Source: Pacificimonas pallii (GTDB taxonomy: Bacteria > Pseudomonadota > Alphaproteobacteria > Sphingomonadales > Sphingomonadaceae). Taken from it: DNA of 64,000 nucleotides. Positions 19,419 through 29,789 of the stretch are shown in pieces. Positions within the stretch are counted from its first letter, which is position 1. Every line of letters starts with the position of its first letter. Location of the stretch: contig NZ_JAGSPA010000002.1 of assembly GCF_019204005.1 (NCBI RefSeq), forward strand, positions 186,001-250,000. Reading direction: 5' to 3'. The notes beneath the pieces were generated by a model. The model did no database searches. It was not told where the DNA came from and saw only the letters and a list, made by a program, of their open reading frames with translations. Both the position numbers and the translations under genes were made by a program.

Positions 19419-20186
19419 ATGTCTTTTAACCGGGTCGCCGCTTGCGGCATTCTGATGACGCTACTGACACCGGCGGCCGTTTCGGCGCAGCAGCCGTCTG
19501 TCCCGCAGGCTGTCATCGGAGAGGATGCCATTGGCGCGGACCCGGCAAGTCCGGAGCGCCGCCGCACCGCGAGTGAACGATTGTTTTTTTCGCTGCAGAA
19601 TAATGAGAATGGATCGGAAATCGACCGCTTGGTAGCCGGCATGCTGACCGAACTGAACGCCGACTGTGCCGCCGTCGAAAGCTACCAGACGTTCGCGAAA
19701 AGCTCCGCCTTCGTCTCGATGAAGATCAAATGTGCCGATCGCGCGCTCTATGCGGTGACGGTCGGACCTCAGGGCCTGGGCGTGATTTCAGGCGGTGACG
19801 GCAGTGTCGAGCGCATGCTCCCCGAGCAGGGCGAAATACGGATGCTGAACGGTGAAGCGCCTGTGCAACCGCGTGTGCGCCGTGGACCGCCGCTGATCAC
19901 GAAGCAGAACCTGGCGATCCTGGGCGGTGTGTTCATCATTGGCGTCGTGCTGACGGGGCTGTTCTGGCGCCGCCGCGCGAAGGCAATTGCGCCGTGGCGC
20001 GGTCTGAGAAGCGAAGACAAGGACCGTCTGATTGAGGAATCGGATGAAGTCTGGGCGGATGTCTTCGAACATCCAAGCGGCATCTGGCTGGCGCGCGGCA
20101 GACGCGGGAAGCGCCGCCTGTTCCGAAACCAGCTATTCGCCTATCTCTATGCCCGGCACGCCGTGAAGCTGTTCCAGGTCAGATAA
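19419..20186 (+). CDS. Hypothetical secreted/membrane protein with one internal helix
   Basis: This 255-residue product has an N-terminal signal peptide ending near AVSAQQ, a periplasmic region with two Cys (about residues 88 and 108), a transmembrane helix (NLAILGGVFIIGVVLTGLFW, about 166-185) and a basic cytoplasmic tail ending in an aromatic, Arg-rich helix. ATG 19419 has GAGGA about 9 bp upstream; ATG 19413 and GTG 19395 are alternatives. No family recognised. It stands alone after tRNA-Thr and converges with the acyl-CoA dehydrogenase gene. Confidence 0.65.
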   Translation: MSFNRVAACGILMTLLTPAAVSAQQPSVPQAVIGEDAIGADPASPERRRTASERLFFSLQNNENGSEIDRLVAGMLTELNADCAAVESYQTFAKSSAFVSMKIKCADRALYAVTVGPQGLGVISGGDGSVERMLPEQGEIRMLNGEAPVQPRVRRGPPLITKQNLAILGGVFIIGVVLTGLFWRRRAKAIAPWRGLRSEDKDRLIEESDEVWADVFEHPSGIWLARGRRGKRRLFRNQLFAYLYARHAVKLFQVR

Positions 20187-20215
20187 GCTTCGGGTAGGAT
20201 TCCCGAAATCCTGTC

Positions 20216-22000
20216 TCAAAGAGCGTCGGCGGAAATGGCGAAAAGCGTGTCCCGGCCGCGCATGACCGGCCCCAGCAGGGCAGCACCTTGCGGCACGACC
20301 TGCTCAGCAAAGAAACGTGCGGTAACGACCTTCGCGCGCAGAAAACCGGCATCGCCCTTTCCAAGAGCAAGGCGGGACTGAGCCTCCCGCGCCTGGCCCG
20401 CGAGAAGCCAGCCGCCGATCGCGATGCCGAAGAGGCGCAGGAAAGGCTGCGCACCGGCAGCAACGTCATTCGGATCGCGGCCGGGCTCCACCAGCCAGTT
20501 CGCCGCCGCCGCGACGGCATCGGCGATGTCTGACAGCGGCACCTTCATGGCAGCGAAATCTCCGGTCGCGGGCAGGCTGGCAATATCCGCGCGCATTTCC
20601 GCGAGCAGGCCGCGCCAATGCTGGCCGCCCGCCACGTTGAGCTTTCGGCCTACAAGATCCATCGCCTGAATCCCATTAGTGCCTTCATAGATCGGCGCGA
20701 TCCGAATATCGCGATAGTGCTGCGCCGCTCCGGTTTCTTCAACGAAGCCCATGCCGCCGTGGACCTGCACGCCAATGCTGGCGACTTCCACGCCCATATC
20801 GGTCGCATAGCCTTTCGTGATCGGGGTGAGCAGATCGGCGCGGCCCTGCGCGGCGGTGCGGGCGTCGGCGTCCTTTTGCGCGTGCGCCATGTCGACCGCG
20901 GCGGCATTGGCATAGACCAGCGCCCGCGTCGCCTCGGTGATTGCCTTCATCGTCATCAGGTTGCGGCGCACATCCGCATGCTCAACAATCGCGACAGGAT
21001 CGCGGTCGGGGCCGCCGAGCTTCGCCGATTGCACCCGCTCTTTCGCATAGGCGAGGGCCGCCTGATAGGCGCGCTCGCAAATGGCGGGACCCTGCAGGCC
21101 GACATTGACGCGCGCATGGTTCATCATGGTGAACATGGCGCGCATCCCGGCCATTTCCTCACCGACAATAAAGCCGACGCATTCGCCCTTATCGCCGAAA
21201 GACATGGTACAGGTCGGGCTGGCGTGGATGCCGAGTTTTTCCTCAAGGCCGACACAGCGCAGGTCGTTGCGAACGGTGAAACCGCCGTCTTCCGCAGGCA
21301 GATATTTCGGGACGACGAACAGGCTGATACCTTTCGTGCCCGCAGGGGCTCCGGCAGTGCGGGCGAGGACGAGGTGCACGATATTGTCCGCGACGTCATG
21401 CTCGCCCCAGGTGATGTAGATCTTCTGGCCCTTGATGCGCCAGGTGCCGTCGGCCGCCTGTTCAGCCGTCGTGCGCAGGGCGCCGACATCCGAACCGGCC
21501 TGTGGTTCGGTCAGGTTCATTGTGCCGGTCCACTCGCCTGAGACGAGCTTCGTCAGATAGGTCTGCTTAAGATCTTCCGACGCATGCGCGGTCAGCGCCT
21601 CGATCGCGCCCAGCGTCAGCATGGGACAAAGTGAAAACGCCATGTTCGCACTTGTCAGCTGCTCCTGACACGCCGTTGCGAGCGCGAAGGGCAGGCCCTG
21701 GCCGCCATATTCCGGATCGCCGCCGAGGGAACCCCAGCCCGCCTCTACATATTGGCCATAGGCGTCGCGAAATCCTTCGGGCAGCGTGACGACGCCGTTT
21801 TCCAGCTTCGCGCCTTCGCGGTCGCCTTTCCAGTTCAGCGGCGCGAAGACTTCCGCGGCGAACTTACCCGATTCGGTCAAGATCGCGTCGACAAGATCGT
21901 CATCCATCGCCGCGAATTTCGGAAGGGCGGCGAGTTCCGCAAGGCGGCCAGCAGTTTCCAGCGCAAAGCGCTGTTCGGTCAGGGGGGCGGTGTATGTCAT
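20216..22000 (-). CDS. Acyl-CoA dehydrogenase (long form, with C-terminal extension)
   Basis: This 594-residue FAD enzyme has the N-terminal helical domain, the substrate/flavin segment MNLTEPQAGSDVGALRTTA, the central beta domain and the C-terminal helical domain with VQVHGGMGFVEE and YEGTNGIQAMDLVGRK, where the catalytic base Glu is expected. About 130 extra C-terminal residues place it with the long acyl-CoA dehydrogenases that include DmdC. The chain length it acts on is unknown; many such genes are annotated as 3-methylmercaptopropionyl-CoA dehydrogenase without proof. The start at ATG 22000 follows AGGCGG. Confidence 0.9.
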   Translation of the reverse strand: MTYTAPLTEQRFALETAGRLAELAALPKFAAMDDDLVDAILTESGKFAAEVFAPLNWKGDREGAKLENGVVTLPEGFRDAYGQYVEAGWGSLGGDPEYGGQGLPFALATACQEQLTSANMAFSLCPMLTLGAIEALTAHASEDLKQTYLTKLVSGEWTGTMNLTEPQAGSDVGALRTTAEQAADGTWRIKGQKIYITWGEHDVADNIVHLVLARTAGAPAGTKGISLFVVPKYLPAEDGGFTVRNDLRCVGLEEKLGIHASPTCTMSFGDKGECVGFIVGEEMAGMRAMFTMMNHARVNVGLQGPAICERAYQAALAYAKERVQSAKLGGPDRDPVAIVEHADVRRNLMTMKAITEATRALVYANAAAVDMAHAQKDADARTAAQGRADLLTPITKGYATDMGVEVASIGVQVHGGMGFVEETGAAQHYRDIRIAPIYEGTNGIQAMDLVGRKLNVAGGQHWRGLLAEMRADIASLPATGDFAAMKVPLSDIADAVAAAANWLVEPGRDPNDVAAGAQPFLRLFGIAIGGWLLAGQAREAQSRLALGKGDAGFLRAKVVTARFFAEQVVPQGAALLGPVMRGRDTLFAISADAL

Positions 22001-22048
22001 AGGCACCGCCTACTACCCGGAACGTCCGCCTGTCGCTAGAGCGCCGTT

Positions 22049-23023
22049 ATGACACAAGCCTGTCCTGAACTGGAATATGCGACCGAACGCGCGCTCGGCC
22101 ATGCGCTTTCGTTGCTGCGCGATGGACAGATCGTCGCCATCCCGACGGAAACGGTTTACGGGCTTGCCGCGGATGCGACCAATGGCGAGGCGGTCGCCCG
22201 AATCTACGCGGCGAAAGGAAGGCCGAGCTTCAATCCCCTGATCGCGCATGTGTCGGGCGCCGATATGGCCGCGGACCATGCGCTGGTGTCGCCGCTCGCA
22301 TCGCTATTGATGGAGGCGTTCTGGCCGGGCCCGCTAACGCTGGTATTGCCATTGAGAAGTGACAGCAAGGTCGCCAATATCGTGACCGCCGGCCTTGAGA
22401 CGATCGCGCTGCGGGCGCCGTCGCACCTGGTACCGCAGAAACTCATCGCCGCGCTCGGCGGACCGCTTGCCGCCCCAAGCGCGAACATGTCGGGTCGGCT
22501 CAGCCCCACGACGGCGAAACATGTCGCTGCCAGTCTTGGCGGTGCGGTGCCGCTGATTATCGACGGCGGTGCCTGCGAGGCCGGACTGGAGTCGACGATT
22601 GTCGAGGTGAGGGCGCAGCGGCTGTTCCTGCTGCGCCCTGGCCCCGTAACGGCCGAACAGGTGAAGGCCGCTACGGGCATGGATCTGCTGATGAGCGATC
22701 TGTCCGCCGATCCGCAGGCACCGTCTTCGCCCGGCCAGCTTGCGAGCCATTACGCGCCTCGCAAACCGCTTCGCCTGAACGTATCGGAAGCGTTGCCGGA
22801 CGAATTCCATATCGGCTTCGGGGCGATCGGGGGTGACCTTAATCTCAGCGCTGGCGGATCGCTCGTCGAGGCGGCGGCGGGTTTGTTCGCGGCACTTCAC
22901 AAGGCAGATGCGAGCCCGAGCACCGCCATCGCAGTCGCGCCAGTTCCCCGGGAAGGACTTGGGCTTGCGATCGCGGACCGTCTGCGGCGTGCCGCCACGC
23001 CCGGCCAAGCTGGTCTTGTATAG
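22049..23023 (+). CDS. tsaC: L-threonylcarbamoyladenylate synthase (Sua5 type)
   Basis: This 324-residue protein makes threonylcarbamoyl-AMP for the t6A modification at position 37 of ANN-decoding tRNAs. The YrdC domain (residues about 20-205) shows the IPTETVYGLAADA motif, KGRPSFNPLIAHV and PSANMSGRLSPT. A Sua5 C-terminal domain follows, linked by SPGQLASHYAPRKPL. The two-domain form is the usual one in Alphaproteobacteria. It is divergent from the acyl-CoA dehydrogenase with 48 bp between starts. Confidence 0.94.
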   Translation: MTQACPELEYATERALGHALSLLRDGQIVAIPTETVYGLAADATNGEAVARIYAAKGRPSFNPLIAHVSGADMAADHALVSPLASLLMEAFWPGPLTLVLPLRSDSKVANIVTAGLETIALRAPSHLVPQKLIAALGGPLAAPSANMSGRLSPTTAKHVAASLGGAVPLIIDGGACEAGLESTIVEVRAQRLFLLRPGPVTAEQVKAATGMDLLMSDLSADPQAPSSPGQLASHYAPRKPLRLNVSEALPDEFHIGFGAIGGDLNLSAGGSLVEAAAGLFAALHKADASPSTAIAVAPVPREGLGLAIADRLRRAATPGQAGLV

Positions 23024-23106
23024 CGATATGGGCGGCGCAATAGGTGTTCGTGGTAGTGGGCCAGGGACACCGGCATGAAGAGGAGCCGTGGCATGAGCGG
23101 TGCGGG

Positions 23107-23835
23107 ATGACGACCACGAAGATTGACGCGAGCGCGCTCGGCGACCGCCCGCTGCGCTATTATGATTTCGCCATGGCAGCCTTTGTCGCGATCCTGCTGC
23201 TGTCCAACCTGATCGGGGCCTCAAAGGTCGCCTCGATCAATGTGCCGTTTCTGGACGATCCCTTTGTCTTCGGTGCCGGTATCCTGTTCTTCCCGCTCAG
23301 TTATGTTCTGGGCGACGTCCTAACCGAGGTTTACGGCTATGCCCGCGCCCGGCGGGTGATCTGGACCGGCTTTGCCGCACTGGCCTTCATGGCGTTCATG
23401 TCATGGGCCGTCGTCGCAATGCCGCCCGCCGAAGGATGGGACGGGCAGGCGGCATATGAAAGCGTGTTTGGCGGTACCTGGCGCATCGTCGTCGCGTCGA
23501 TTTCCGCCTTCTGGCTGGGCGAGATCGCCAACGCTTTCGTGATGGCCCGCATGAAGCTGATGACCGGCGGAAAGCACTTATGGAGCCGCACCATTGGCTC
23601 GACAGTCGTGGGGCAGGGCATCGATAGCCTGGTGTTCTACCCGGTCGCGTTCTTCGGCATCTGGGAAACCGAACTCATCATCATGGTGATGATCACGAAT
23701 TATGTCCTGAAAGTCGTCTGGGAAGCGCTTCTGACGCCGCTGACCTATGCGGTCGTGCGGCGCATGAAGGACAGGGAAGGTGTCGATATTTTCGATGAAA
23801 ATACCGACTTCACACCCTTCAGGACGAAAATCTAG
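23107..23835 (+). CDS. Queuosine precursor transporter, YhhQ family
   Basis: This 242-residue polytopic membrane protein has about six helices and the YhhQ/DUF165 marks: LLLSNLIGASK, the acidic FPLSYVLGDVLTEVYGY and GSTVVGQGIDSLVFYPVAF. YhhQ in E. coli imports preQ0 and preQ1 for queuosine synthesis. ATG 23107 fits the family N-terminus. I looked for a preQ1 riboswitch in the 83-bp leader and saw none. Its stop overlaps the stop of the convergent M14 gene. Confidence 0.9.
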   Translation: MTTTKIDASALGDRPLRYYDFAMAAFVAILLLSNLIGASKVASINVPFLDDPFVFGAGILFFPLSYVLGDVLTEVYGYARARRVIWTGFAALAFMAFMSWAVVAMPPAEGWDGQAAYESVFGGTWRIVVASISAFWLGEIANAFVMARMKLMTGGKHLWSRTIGSTVVGQGIDSLVFYPVAFFGIWETELIIMVMITNYVLKVVWEALLTPLTYAVVRRMKDREGVDIFDENTDFTPFRTKI

Positions 23836-24965
23836 GCCTGCAGCCTCGCCGTCATGGCCAGCGTGGCGCCAAGGCAGGCGCGCGCCAGTTCGCCGCAGCG
23901 CTCCGGACTCCACCCCATCATTTCGTCCGGCATGACGTTGGCGTCCTTGAACGGCATTTCCAGCGTCATCGACAGACATCCAAACCGCTCAGCGATCTGG
24001 TTTGTGCAGATGGCGAGGTTCGCCTGCCCCGATTTGTCGACGGGATAGCCCTCCTCTGTCTGAAAATCGGGGGAGCGTTCCAGCAGCGCTGCTTTCCAGC
24101 CGTCGAGCAACTCCTGCTGCCGCCGGGAAAAGGACGGCGTGCCCTCCGGGCCTGCGATGAAATTATTCGCAATCGCCTCATCGCCGTGGACGTCGAGACA
24201 GAAATCGCACCCTGTTTCATCCATTTTCGCGCGCACATGATAAACCTCTGGCGACCGGTCAAGCGCCGGCTCGGCCCATTCCCGGTTGAGGTTCGCCCCC
24301 GCACCGTTGACGCGCAGATTGCCGCGCCGGGAACCATCGGGATTCATGTTTGGAACGATGCGGAGCGTCGCGACCTCCAGCAATTTGCGCGCGACCGGAT
24401 TGGCGTGGTCGGTCAGCATGTCGAGGGCGCCTTCCATCCACCATTCCGCCATTGTCTCGCCGGGGTGCTGGCGCCCGATCATCCAGATGTTGAGGGGGCC
24501 GGTCCCCATTGTGATCAGGTCGATATCCTGTCCATCAAGGGTCTTGCCAAGGCTTTCAATCTCGACGCCTACAACGCCAGACATGTCGGCGATAAGATCG
24601 TGATGACGTTCCATGGAATAAGGCGCGAAATAGGCGAGGTAGATACTGCCCGAACCCGGCGTCACATGAATGGTCAGCGTCCCGGCCTGTTCGTCATAGG
24701 CGGTGTCTGTGCGCCACCAGATCTCTCGGTCCTCGGACACGCAGGCCCGGTAACCCGGCCATCCGGCGGGATAGGCCGATTCCTTCAGGCCGGTAATCCT
24801 GATCGTGCATGCCTGGTCCGCCGCGCCCGTCAGGCGGAAATAAAACCATTGCAGGAAATCCGAATGCGTGTCCCTGGGAATACGAAGCTCGATGTCCTCG
24901 GGGCTTTCGCAGCGTACAACTTCAATATTGCCGCCGTCAAAGCTTGATGAAATGGCGATGGTCAT
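23832..24965 (-). CDS. M14 family zinc carboxypeptidase (cytosolic carboxypeptidase-like)
   Basis: This 377-residue protein has an N-terminal beta-sandwich domain (FLQWFYFRLTGA), as in the cytosolic carboxypeptidase/AGBL subgroup, followed by an M14 catalytic domain. The zinc ligands are in RQHPGE (about residues 166-170) and the His of LDVHGDE (about 270); the catalytic Glu is in TLEMPFKD. There is no signal peptide. The start ATG shares a base with the lepB stop (TGATG), so it is coupled to lepB. The substrate is unknown. Confidence 0.9.
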   Translation of the reverse strand: MTIAISSSFDGGNIEVVRCESPEDIELRIPRDTHSDFLQWFYFRLTGAADQACTIRITGLKESAYPAGWPGYRACVSEDREIWWRTDTAYDEQAGTLTIHVTPGSGSIYLAYFAPYSMERHHDLIADMSGVVGVEIESLGKTLDGQDIDLITMGTGPLNIWMIGRQHPGETMAEWWMEGALDMLTDHANPVARKLLEVATLRIVPNMNPDGSRRGNLRVNGAGANLNREWAEPALDRSPEVYHVRAKMDETGCDFCLDVHGDEAIANNFIAGPEGTPSFSRRQQELLDGWKAALLERSPDFQTEEGYPVDKSGQANLAICTNQIAERFGCLSMTLEMPFKDANVMPDEMMGWSPERCGELARACLGATLAMTARLQA

Positions 24966-25873
24966 CACTCGGTCTCCACAGAATCAGGAAGGCGGCGCAG
25001 GGTCTCGCCGGCGCGTTCTGTGCGCAAGCTCTCATACCAGCTGATCGGATTTATATAGTTCAGCGAGCCATCGAGGGAAAATGTAATGAACTCCGCGCGG
25101 CCGGAAACATTCTCAATGGGTAGCAAGCCAAGTCCGCCGAGCCCGTCACTACGCGTCGCAAACCGGCTGTCAGCGCTCCGGTCGCGATTGTCGCCCATGA
25201 CGAAGATGTGCCCGTCCGGAACGGTGAACAGGCGCGTATTGTCGATGCCGGGATTATCGAAGAGATCCAGCACCTCATACCGGCGTCCATTGGGCAGCGT
25301 CTCGATGAAGCGCGGATAACGGCATACGGAAACCCCGTCCGGTCGCACCACCTTGAACTGTTCCAGATTCCGGTAGGAAAGGCGCTGTTCCAGACTGTCG
25401 GTATCGCGCGGACTGCAGCGCTGGTTCGGCGACTCGATGATTTCCGTCGGCGCAATCCGCTGCTTGGGAATGGCGTCGCCGTTCAGGTATAAGGTGCCGC
25501 CGCGCATTTGCACGGTATCGCCCGGAAGGCCGATAACGCGCTTGATCCAGTCCGCGTGCTTCACCGGGTCCTTCAGCACGACGATGTCACCGCGGTCCGG
25601 ATAGGAACCGAGAAGGCGGCCCTCCATCTTCGGAAGAATGCGCAGGAATGGCGACAGGTAGGAATATCCATAGGGATATTTCGTCACGACCAGCCGGTCA
25701 CCGACCAGCAATGTCGGCACCATCGATTCGGACGGAATGAAGAACGGCTTTCCGATGAAAGACCAGATGCCCATCACGGCCAATGCCAGGAACAGGATAT
25801 GACGCAGCTCGCGCTTCCAGTCGGTAGGCGGCTTTTTGGCTGCCGACGCGGCCTTGTCCTTTTTTCGGTACAG
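24965..25873 (-). CDS. lepB: Signal peptidase I; start probably CTG
   Basis: The enzyme cleaves signal peptides of exported proteins at the inner membrane. The catalytic Ser is in PSESMVPTLLVGDRL and the Lys in DWIKRVIGLPGD; GDNRDRSADSR is the third signature. The reading frame upstream of the first membrane helix encodes a normal basic tail (KKDKAASAAKKPPTDWKRELRH), yet it has no ATG, GTG or TTG. The only such codon is TTG 25783, inside the membrane helix. I therefore place the start at CTG 25873, just after the acpS stop and 11 bp after GGAG. This is inference; automated annotation would start at 25783. The product would be 302 residues. Confidence 0.85.
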   Translation of the reverse strand: MYRKKDKAASAAKKPPTDWKRELRHILFLALAVMGIWSFIGKPFFIPSESMVPTLLVGDRLVVTKYPYGYSYLSPFLRILPKMEGRLLGSYPDRGDIVVLKDPVKHADWIKRVIGLPGDTVQMRGGTLYLNGDAIPKQRIAPTEIIESPNQRCSPRDTDSLEQRLSYRNLEQFKVVRPDGVSVCRYPRFIETLPNGRRYEVLDLFDNPGIDNTRLFTVPDGHIFVMGDNRDRSADSRFATRSDGLGGLGLLPIENVSGRAEFITFSLDGSLNYINPISWYESLRTERAGETLRRLPDSVETE

Positions 25874-25881
25874 GATGAGAT

Positions 25882-26283
25882 TTACTCCGGAATGACGGTG
25901 ATGATGACGAAAGCCTGAGCCCAGGGATGATCGTCGGTCATGGTCAGATGCACCTCGGCCCTATGCCCTGCGGGCGTGAGTTTTTCCAGCCGCTTCGCAG
26001 CACCGCCTGTCAACGACAGGGTGGGGGCGCCTGACGGCAGGTTCACGACACCCATGTCTTTCATGAAAACCCCTTGCCGAAAACCTGTGCCGAGTGCCTT
26101 GGAACATGCCTCCTTGGCGGCAAACCGCTTGGCATAGGTGCCTGCGCGCGTGAGGGGGCGCCGTTCCGCCTTCTTACGCTCTACCGCCGTGAAAACCCTT
26201 TTTTCAAATCTCTCGCCAAAGCGCGAAAGCGAATTCTCGATACGCTCGATATTGCAGAGGTCGGAGCCGAGACCGATAATCAC
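25882..26283 (-). CDS. acpS: Holo-[acyl-carrier-protein] synthase
   Basis: This 133-residue AcpS attaches phosphopantetheine to acyl carrier protein. The magnesium-binding Asp is in [14 protein letters not shown], and the Glu and Lys are in [14 protein letters not shown]. It overlaps pdxJ by 4 bp, and lepB follows without a gap. The relA/spoT-pyrE-pdxJ-acpS-lepB order is typical of Sphingomonadales and related groups. Confidence 0.95.
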   Translation of the reverse strand: MIIGLGSDLCNIERIENSLSRFGERFEKRVFTAVERKKAERRPLTRAGTYAKRFAAKEACSKALGTGFRQGVFMKDMGVVNLPSGAPTLSLTGGAAKRLEKLTPAGHRAEVHLTMTDDHPWAQAFVIITVIPE

Positions 26284-27017
26284 CGCGCCGCGTCCATCGC
26301 GGTGCGCATCTGCCGGATCGATTCTTCCAGACCGATGAAGACAGCCTCACCGATGAGGAAATGGCCGATATTGAGTTCGGTGAGTTCCGGGATCGCGGCA
26401 ACGGACCCGACATTCTCCGTGGTCAGGCCGTGGCCGGCATGCACCTCCAGCCCCATCGCCGCGCCGGTCCGCGCGCCTTCGACAAGTGCCTCCAGCGCCC
26501 GTTCGCGGGCGGCCCCCGACATATTGGCATAGTCGCCGGTGTGCAGCTCCACCACGGGCGCGCCAAGCGAGCGCGCCGCTTCGAGCTGGCGCTCGTCCGC
26601 CTCGATAAACATGCTGACGCGAATTTCCGCACCGCGAAGTTCATCCACGAAGCGTTTCAGGCGGTTATGCTGCCCCGCCACGTCAAGGCCGCCTTCGGTC
26701 GTGCGCTCTTCGCGCTTTTCCGGGACGATGCAGGCGGCGTGCGGACGGTGCCGCATGGCAATGGCCAGCATCTCATCGGTCGCCGCCATTTCCAGGTTGA
26801 GCGGCAGATCGATCTCCTGCGACAGGCGTATGATGTCCGCATCGGTGATATGCCTGCGGTCTTCACGCAAATGGGCCGTGATACCGTCCGCGCCGGCCTT
26901 CGCGGCGAGTATCGCCGCCGCCACGGGGTCGGGGTGGCCGCCGCCGCGTGCGTTTCGGATCGTGGCGACATGATCAATGTTGACACCAAGACGGAGGGGG
27001 GGAAGCTTGCCGCTCAT
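26280..27017 (-). CDS. pdxJ: Pyridoxine 5'-phosphate synthase
   Basis: This 245-residue TIM-barrel enzyme condenses 1-deoxyxylulose-5-phosphate with amino-acetone phosphate to form PNP in vitamin B6 synthesis. [17 protein letters not shown] at the N-terminus, [12 protein letters not shown], and the C-terminal [12 protein letters not shown] and [14 protein letters not shown] are diagnostic. It overlaps both neighbours by 4 bp. Confidence 0.96.
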   Translation of the reverse strand: MSGKLPPLRLGVNIDHVATIRNARGGGHPDPVAAAILAAKAGADGITAHLREDRRHITDADIIRLSQEIDLPLNLEMAATDEMLAIAMRHRPHAACIVPEKREERTTEGGLDVAGQHNRLKRFVDELRGAEIRVSMFIEADERQLEAARSLGAPVVELHTGDYANMSGAARERALEALVEGARTGAAMGLEVHAGHGLTTENVGSVAAIPELTELNIGHFLIGEAVFIGLEESIRQMRTAMDAAR

Positions 27018-27598
27018 GCCGCCGCGCGCGATCCGGGCTTCACCGGGGGAATGGCAGCCAGTTCGGGCGGCAGTTTGCTCGCCTCATATGTGGGCACGTC
27101 AATCGCCAGCAGGCTGAACAGCGGTACGCCAATATCGGCGGTCCCGTTTGAACGGTCGACCAGGCAGCCGCCTGCAATCACCTCGCCGCCGGCCGCCTCG
27201 ATCGCGGCAATGGCCTCCCGCGACGAGAGCCCGGTTGTTATGACGTCCTCCATCATGAAAACCTTCTGTCCCGGTGTCAGGGCAAAGCCGCGTCGCAATT
27301 CAAAGGTACCCGTTGGACGCTCGACGAACATGGAATCGACGCCGAGCTCGCGGGCGACCTCATATCCCGCGATGATGCCGCCCATGGCCGGCGATACGAC
27401 CGCGGAAACGGCGCTGCGCAGGTCATCCGGCACTTTGGCAACGACCGCCGCAGCGAGGCGGGCGGCGCGGCGCGGGTCTTTCAGAACCTTCGCGCATTGC
27501 AGGAATGTCGACGAGCGGAGACCGGAAGAAAGAATGAAATGGCCTTCCAGCAGGGCTTCCGCCGCGCGAAATTCCGCAATGACCTGGTCTCTGTTCAT
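27014..27598 (-). CDS. pyrE: Orotate phosphoribosyltransferase
   Basis: This 194-residue type I phosphoribosyltransferase makes OMP from orotate and PRPP. The PRPP loop is [18 protein letters not shown], and the N-terminal [15 protein letters not shown] carries the orotate-binding segment. It lies within the relA/spoT-pdxJ run with 4-bp overlaps on both sides, away from pyrB at 60.3 kb. Confidence 0.95.
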   Translation of the reverse strand: MNRDQVIAEFRAAEALLEGHFILSSGLRSSTFLQCAKVLKDPRRAARLAAAVVAKVPDDLRSAVSAVVSPAMGGIIAGYEVARELGVDSMFVERPTGTFELRRGFALTPGQKVFMMEDVITTGLSSREAIAAIEAAGGEVIAGGCLVDRSNGTADIGVPLFSLLAIDVPTYEASKLPPELAAIPPVKPGSRAAA

Positions 27599-29712
27599 CG
27601 TTTCTGCCGCTCCACACTGTTTACCGCTTCGCTGGTTCGAAGGGCGGCAATGATATGCGTCAGATGTTCAAGGTCGTCCACCTCAAGATCCAGAACGAAC
27701 GTGCCAAAGGCTGCGTCGCGTTCGCGCACCCGCATATTGGCTATGTTCGCATCCGCACGGGCAAGGACGGTGGTAACCGACGCGAGCGCGCCGGGCGAAT
27801 TTTCGAGCACGACAACCAATGTCGCGGTGCCGCGATCGGCACCTTCACCCCAGCTGAGGTCGAGCCAGTCCTTATCGGTTTCGGTCGCCAGTTCCCCGCA
27901 ATCAACGACATGCACGTCGATGCCGCCAACCGCGCGGCGAATGCCGATGATCCGGTCACCGGGAATAGGATGGCAGCAGCCTGCAAGATGCACGGAGATC
28001 CCCGGTGTCAAACCCTTGATTGAGATCGTCCCGCGATCGCCGCGTTTCGCGCGCTTGGCACGGCTTCGCCGATGGATGGCGAAAAAGCCAGGCGCGAGTG
28101 CGTCGATCAAATTATCACTGGTGATATCATGCTCGCCGAGCTTTTCATAAAGCATCTGTTCGCTATTGACGTTCAGACGCGTCAGGGCTTGCGAAAACGC
28201 CTTTTTCGAAACTTCGAGCTGTAGCCTCGACACAGCCTCCTCATAGATCTCCTGGCCGAGAGCGGCAATCTCCGCTTTCCCCTGAAGCTTGATGTGTCGG
28301 CGCACCGCCGCGCGGGCCTTCGCGGTTGCGGCGAAATTTTCCCATGCCGGATCTGGTTCCTGAAATTCAGATCGCAGAATTTCCACCTGATCACCGTTCT
28401 TCAGCTGAGTCCTCAGCGGCATCTGCCTCCCGTTGATCTTTGCCCCCACGGTGGTTTTCCCGACATCCGTATGAACCGCAAACGCGAAATCGACAGGGGT
28501 GGAGCCGCGCGGCAGCTGAATAAGCTCACCTTTGGGCGTGAAACAGAACACCGTCTGCTGGTACATGGCGAGCCGGGTCTGCTCCAGCATCTCTTCTGGT
28601 GACGATGCCTGATCAAGTATTTCCAGCAGGTCGTTGATCCAGGGATATTCGCTGCGCCCGGCGCGGGCATCCTCACCGCGCTCCTTATACGCCCAATGCG
28701 CCGCGAGACCGTTTTCGGCCTCTTCGTGCATCGTCTGGGTACGGATCTGAATCTCGATTCGAAGGCGTCCCTTGTAGAGCAGCGTCGTATGGAGGCTGCG
28801 ATAGCCATTGCGCTTTGGTGTCGAGATAAAGTCCTTGAACCGGTCGGGGAGGCTCGACCACTTCTGATGCAGAACACCAAGTGCGCGGTAACAGTCGTCC
28901 GGACGCTCCACGACAGCGCGAAAGGCGATGACATCCGAAAGCTGCTCAAAGGCGATGTGGCGCTCCTGCATCTTCTTGTAGATGCTGAAGGGGCGCTTTT
29001 CACGCCCGGAAACCTCCGCGTCGACGCCGTGCGTGCCCAAGGTCTTCCGAATGTCGCTGGCGATTTCGTCGATCTGCGCACCGCTGCTCTCCCGCATGCC
29101 GGCAAGACGCTGGGTAATCGACTGATATGCCTCGGGCTCCAGCTCTCTGAAGGAGATTTCCTTCATTTCGTCCATAAACTGATACATGCCAATCCGCTCT
29201 GCAAGCGGGGCATAAATATCCATCGTCTCCTTCGCGATGCGCCGCCGCTTTTCCACATTCGGAATGAAATGCAGCGTGCGCATATTATGCAGGCGGTCGG
29301 CCAGCTTCACAAGAAGGACGCGGATGTCGCCGGACATGGCAATCAGAAATTTGCGAAGATTCTCCGCCGCGCGCTCCGAATCCGTCTGCGCCTCGATCCG
29401 GGACAGTTTCGTGACGCCGTCGACAAGACGCGCGACATTGTCTCCGAACAGGTCGCGGATCTCGTCGATCGTCGCGACGGTATCCTCCACGGTGTCGTGC
29501 AGGATCGCCGTCGCAATGGTCTGGTCGTCCAGCTTCAGGTCGGTCAGGATACCTGCGACTTCAACGGGATGCGAGAAATAGGGGTCGCCATTGGCACGCG
29601 TCTGCGACCCATGCGCCTGCAGGCTGAACACATAGGCGCGGTTTAGCAGGTCCTCATTGGCGTCGGGATCGTAGGCCCGGACCTTTTCAACAAGTTCGTA
29701 CTGACGAAGCAT
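27595..29712 (-). CDS. Bifunctional (p)ppGpp synthetase/hydrolase, RelA/SpoT (Rsh)
   Basis: This 705-residue protein controls the stringent-response alarmone. The HD hydrolase domain has HPVEVAGIL and ILHDTVEDT (residues about 45-85). The synthetase domain has [14 protein letters not shown] and the GYRSLHTTL loop (about 230-310). TGS ([19 protein letters not shown]), zinc-finger/RIS and ACT domains follow. Both catalytic halves look intact, as expected for the single Rsh of most Alphaproteobacteria. rpoZ lies just upstream; omega is part of the ppGpp-binding site on RNA polymerase. Confidence 0.96.
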   Translation of the reverse strand: MLRQYELVEKVRAYDPDANEDLLNRAYVFSLQAHGSQTRANGDPYFSHPVEVAGILTDLKLDDQTIATAILHDTVEDTVATIDEIRDLFGDNVARLVDGVTKLSRIEAQTDSERAAENLRKFLIAMSGDIRVLLVKLADRLHNMRTLHFIPNVEKRRRIAKETMDIYAPLAERIGMYQFMDEMKEISFRELEPEAYQSITQRLAGMRESSGAQIDEIASDIRKTLGTHGVDAEVSGREKRPFSIYKKMQERHIAFEQLSDVIAFRAVVERPDDCYRALGVLHQKWSSLPDRFKDFISTPKRNGYRSLHTTLLYKGRLRIEIQIRTQTMHEEAENGLAAHWAYKERGEDARAGRSEYPWINDLLEILDQASSPEEMLEQTRLAMYQQTVFCFTPKGELIQLPRGSTPVDFAFAVHTDVGKTTVGAKINGRQMPLRTQLKNGDQVEILRSEFQEPDPAWENFAATAKARAAVRRHIKLQGKAEIAALGQEIYEEAVSRLQLEVSKKAFSQALTRLNVNSEQMLYEKLGEHDITSDNLIDALAPGFFAIHRRSRAKRAKRGDRGTISIKGLTPGISVHLAGCCHPIPGDRIIGIRRAVGGIDVHVVDCGELATETDKDWLDLSWGEGADRGTATLVVVLENSPGALASVTTVLARADANIANMRVRERDAAFGTFVLDLEVDDLEHLTHIIAALRTSEAVNSVERQKR

Positions 29713-29789
29713 GCGCGACTATGTGGCCCGTTTCCCGCAAAGGGCAACCGGATTCGCGCGCCCGCATTCAGAAAGCCGGATGCTAGCTA

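Noticed and set aside
23024-23106. preQ1 riboswitch ahead of the YhhQ transporter gene
   Set aside because: The 83-bp leader shows no recognisable preQ1 aptamer (short stem, A-rich tail, pairing over the ribosome site).
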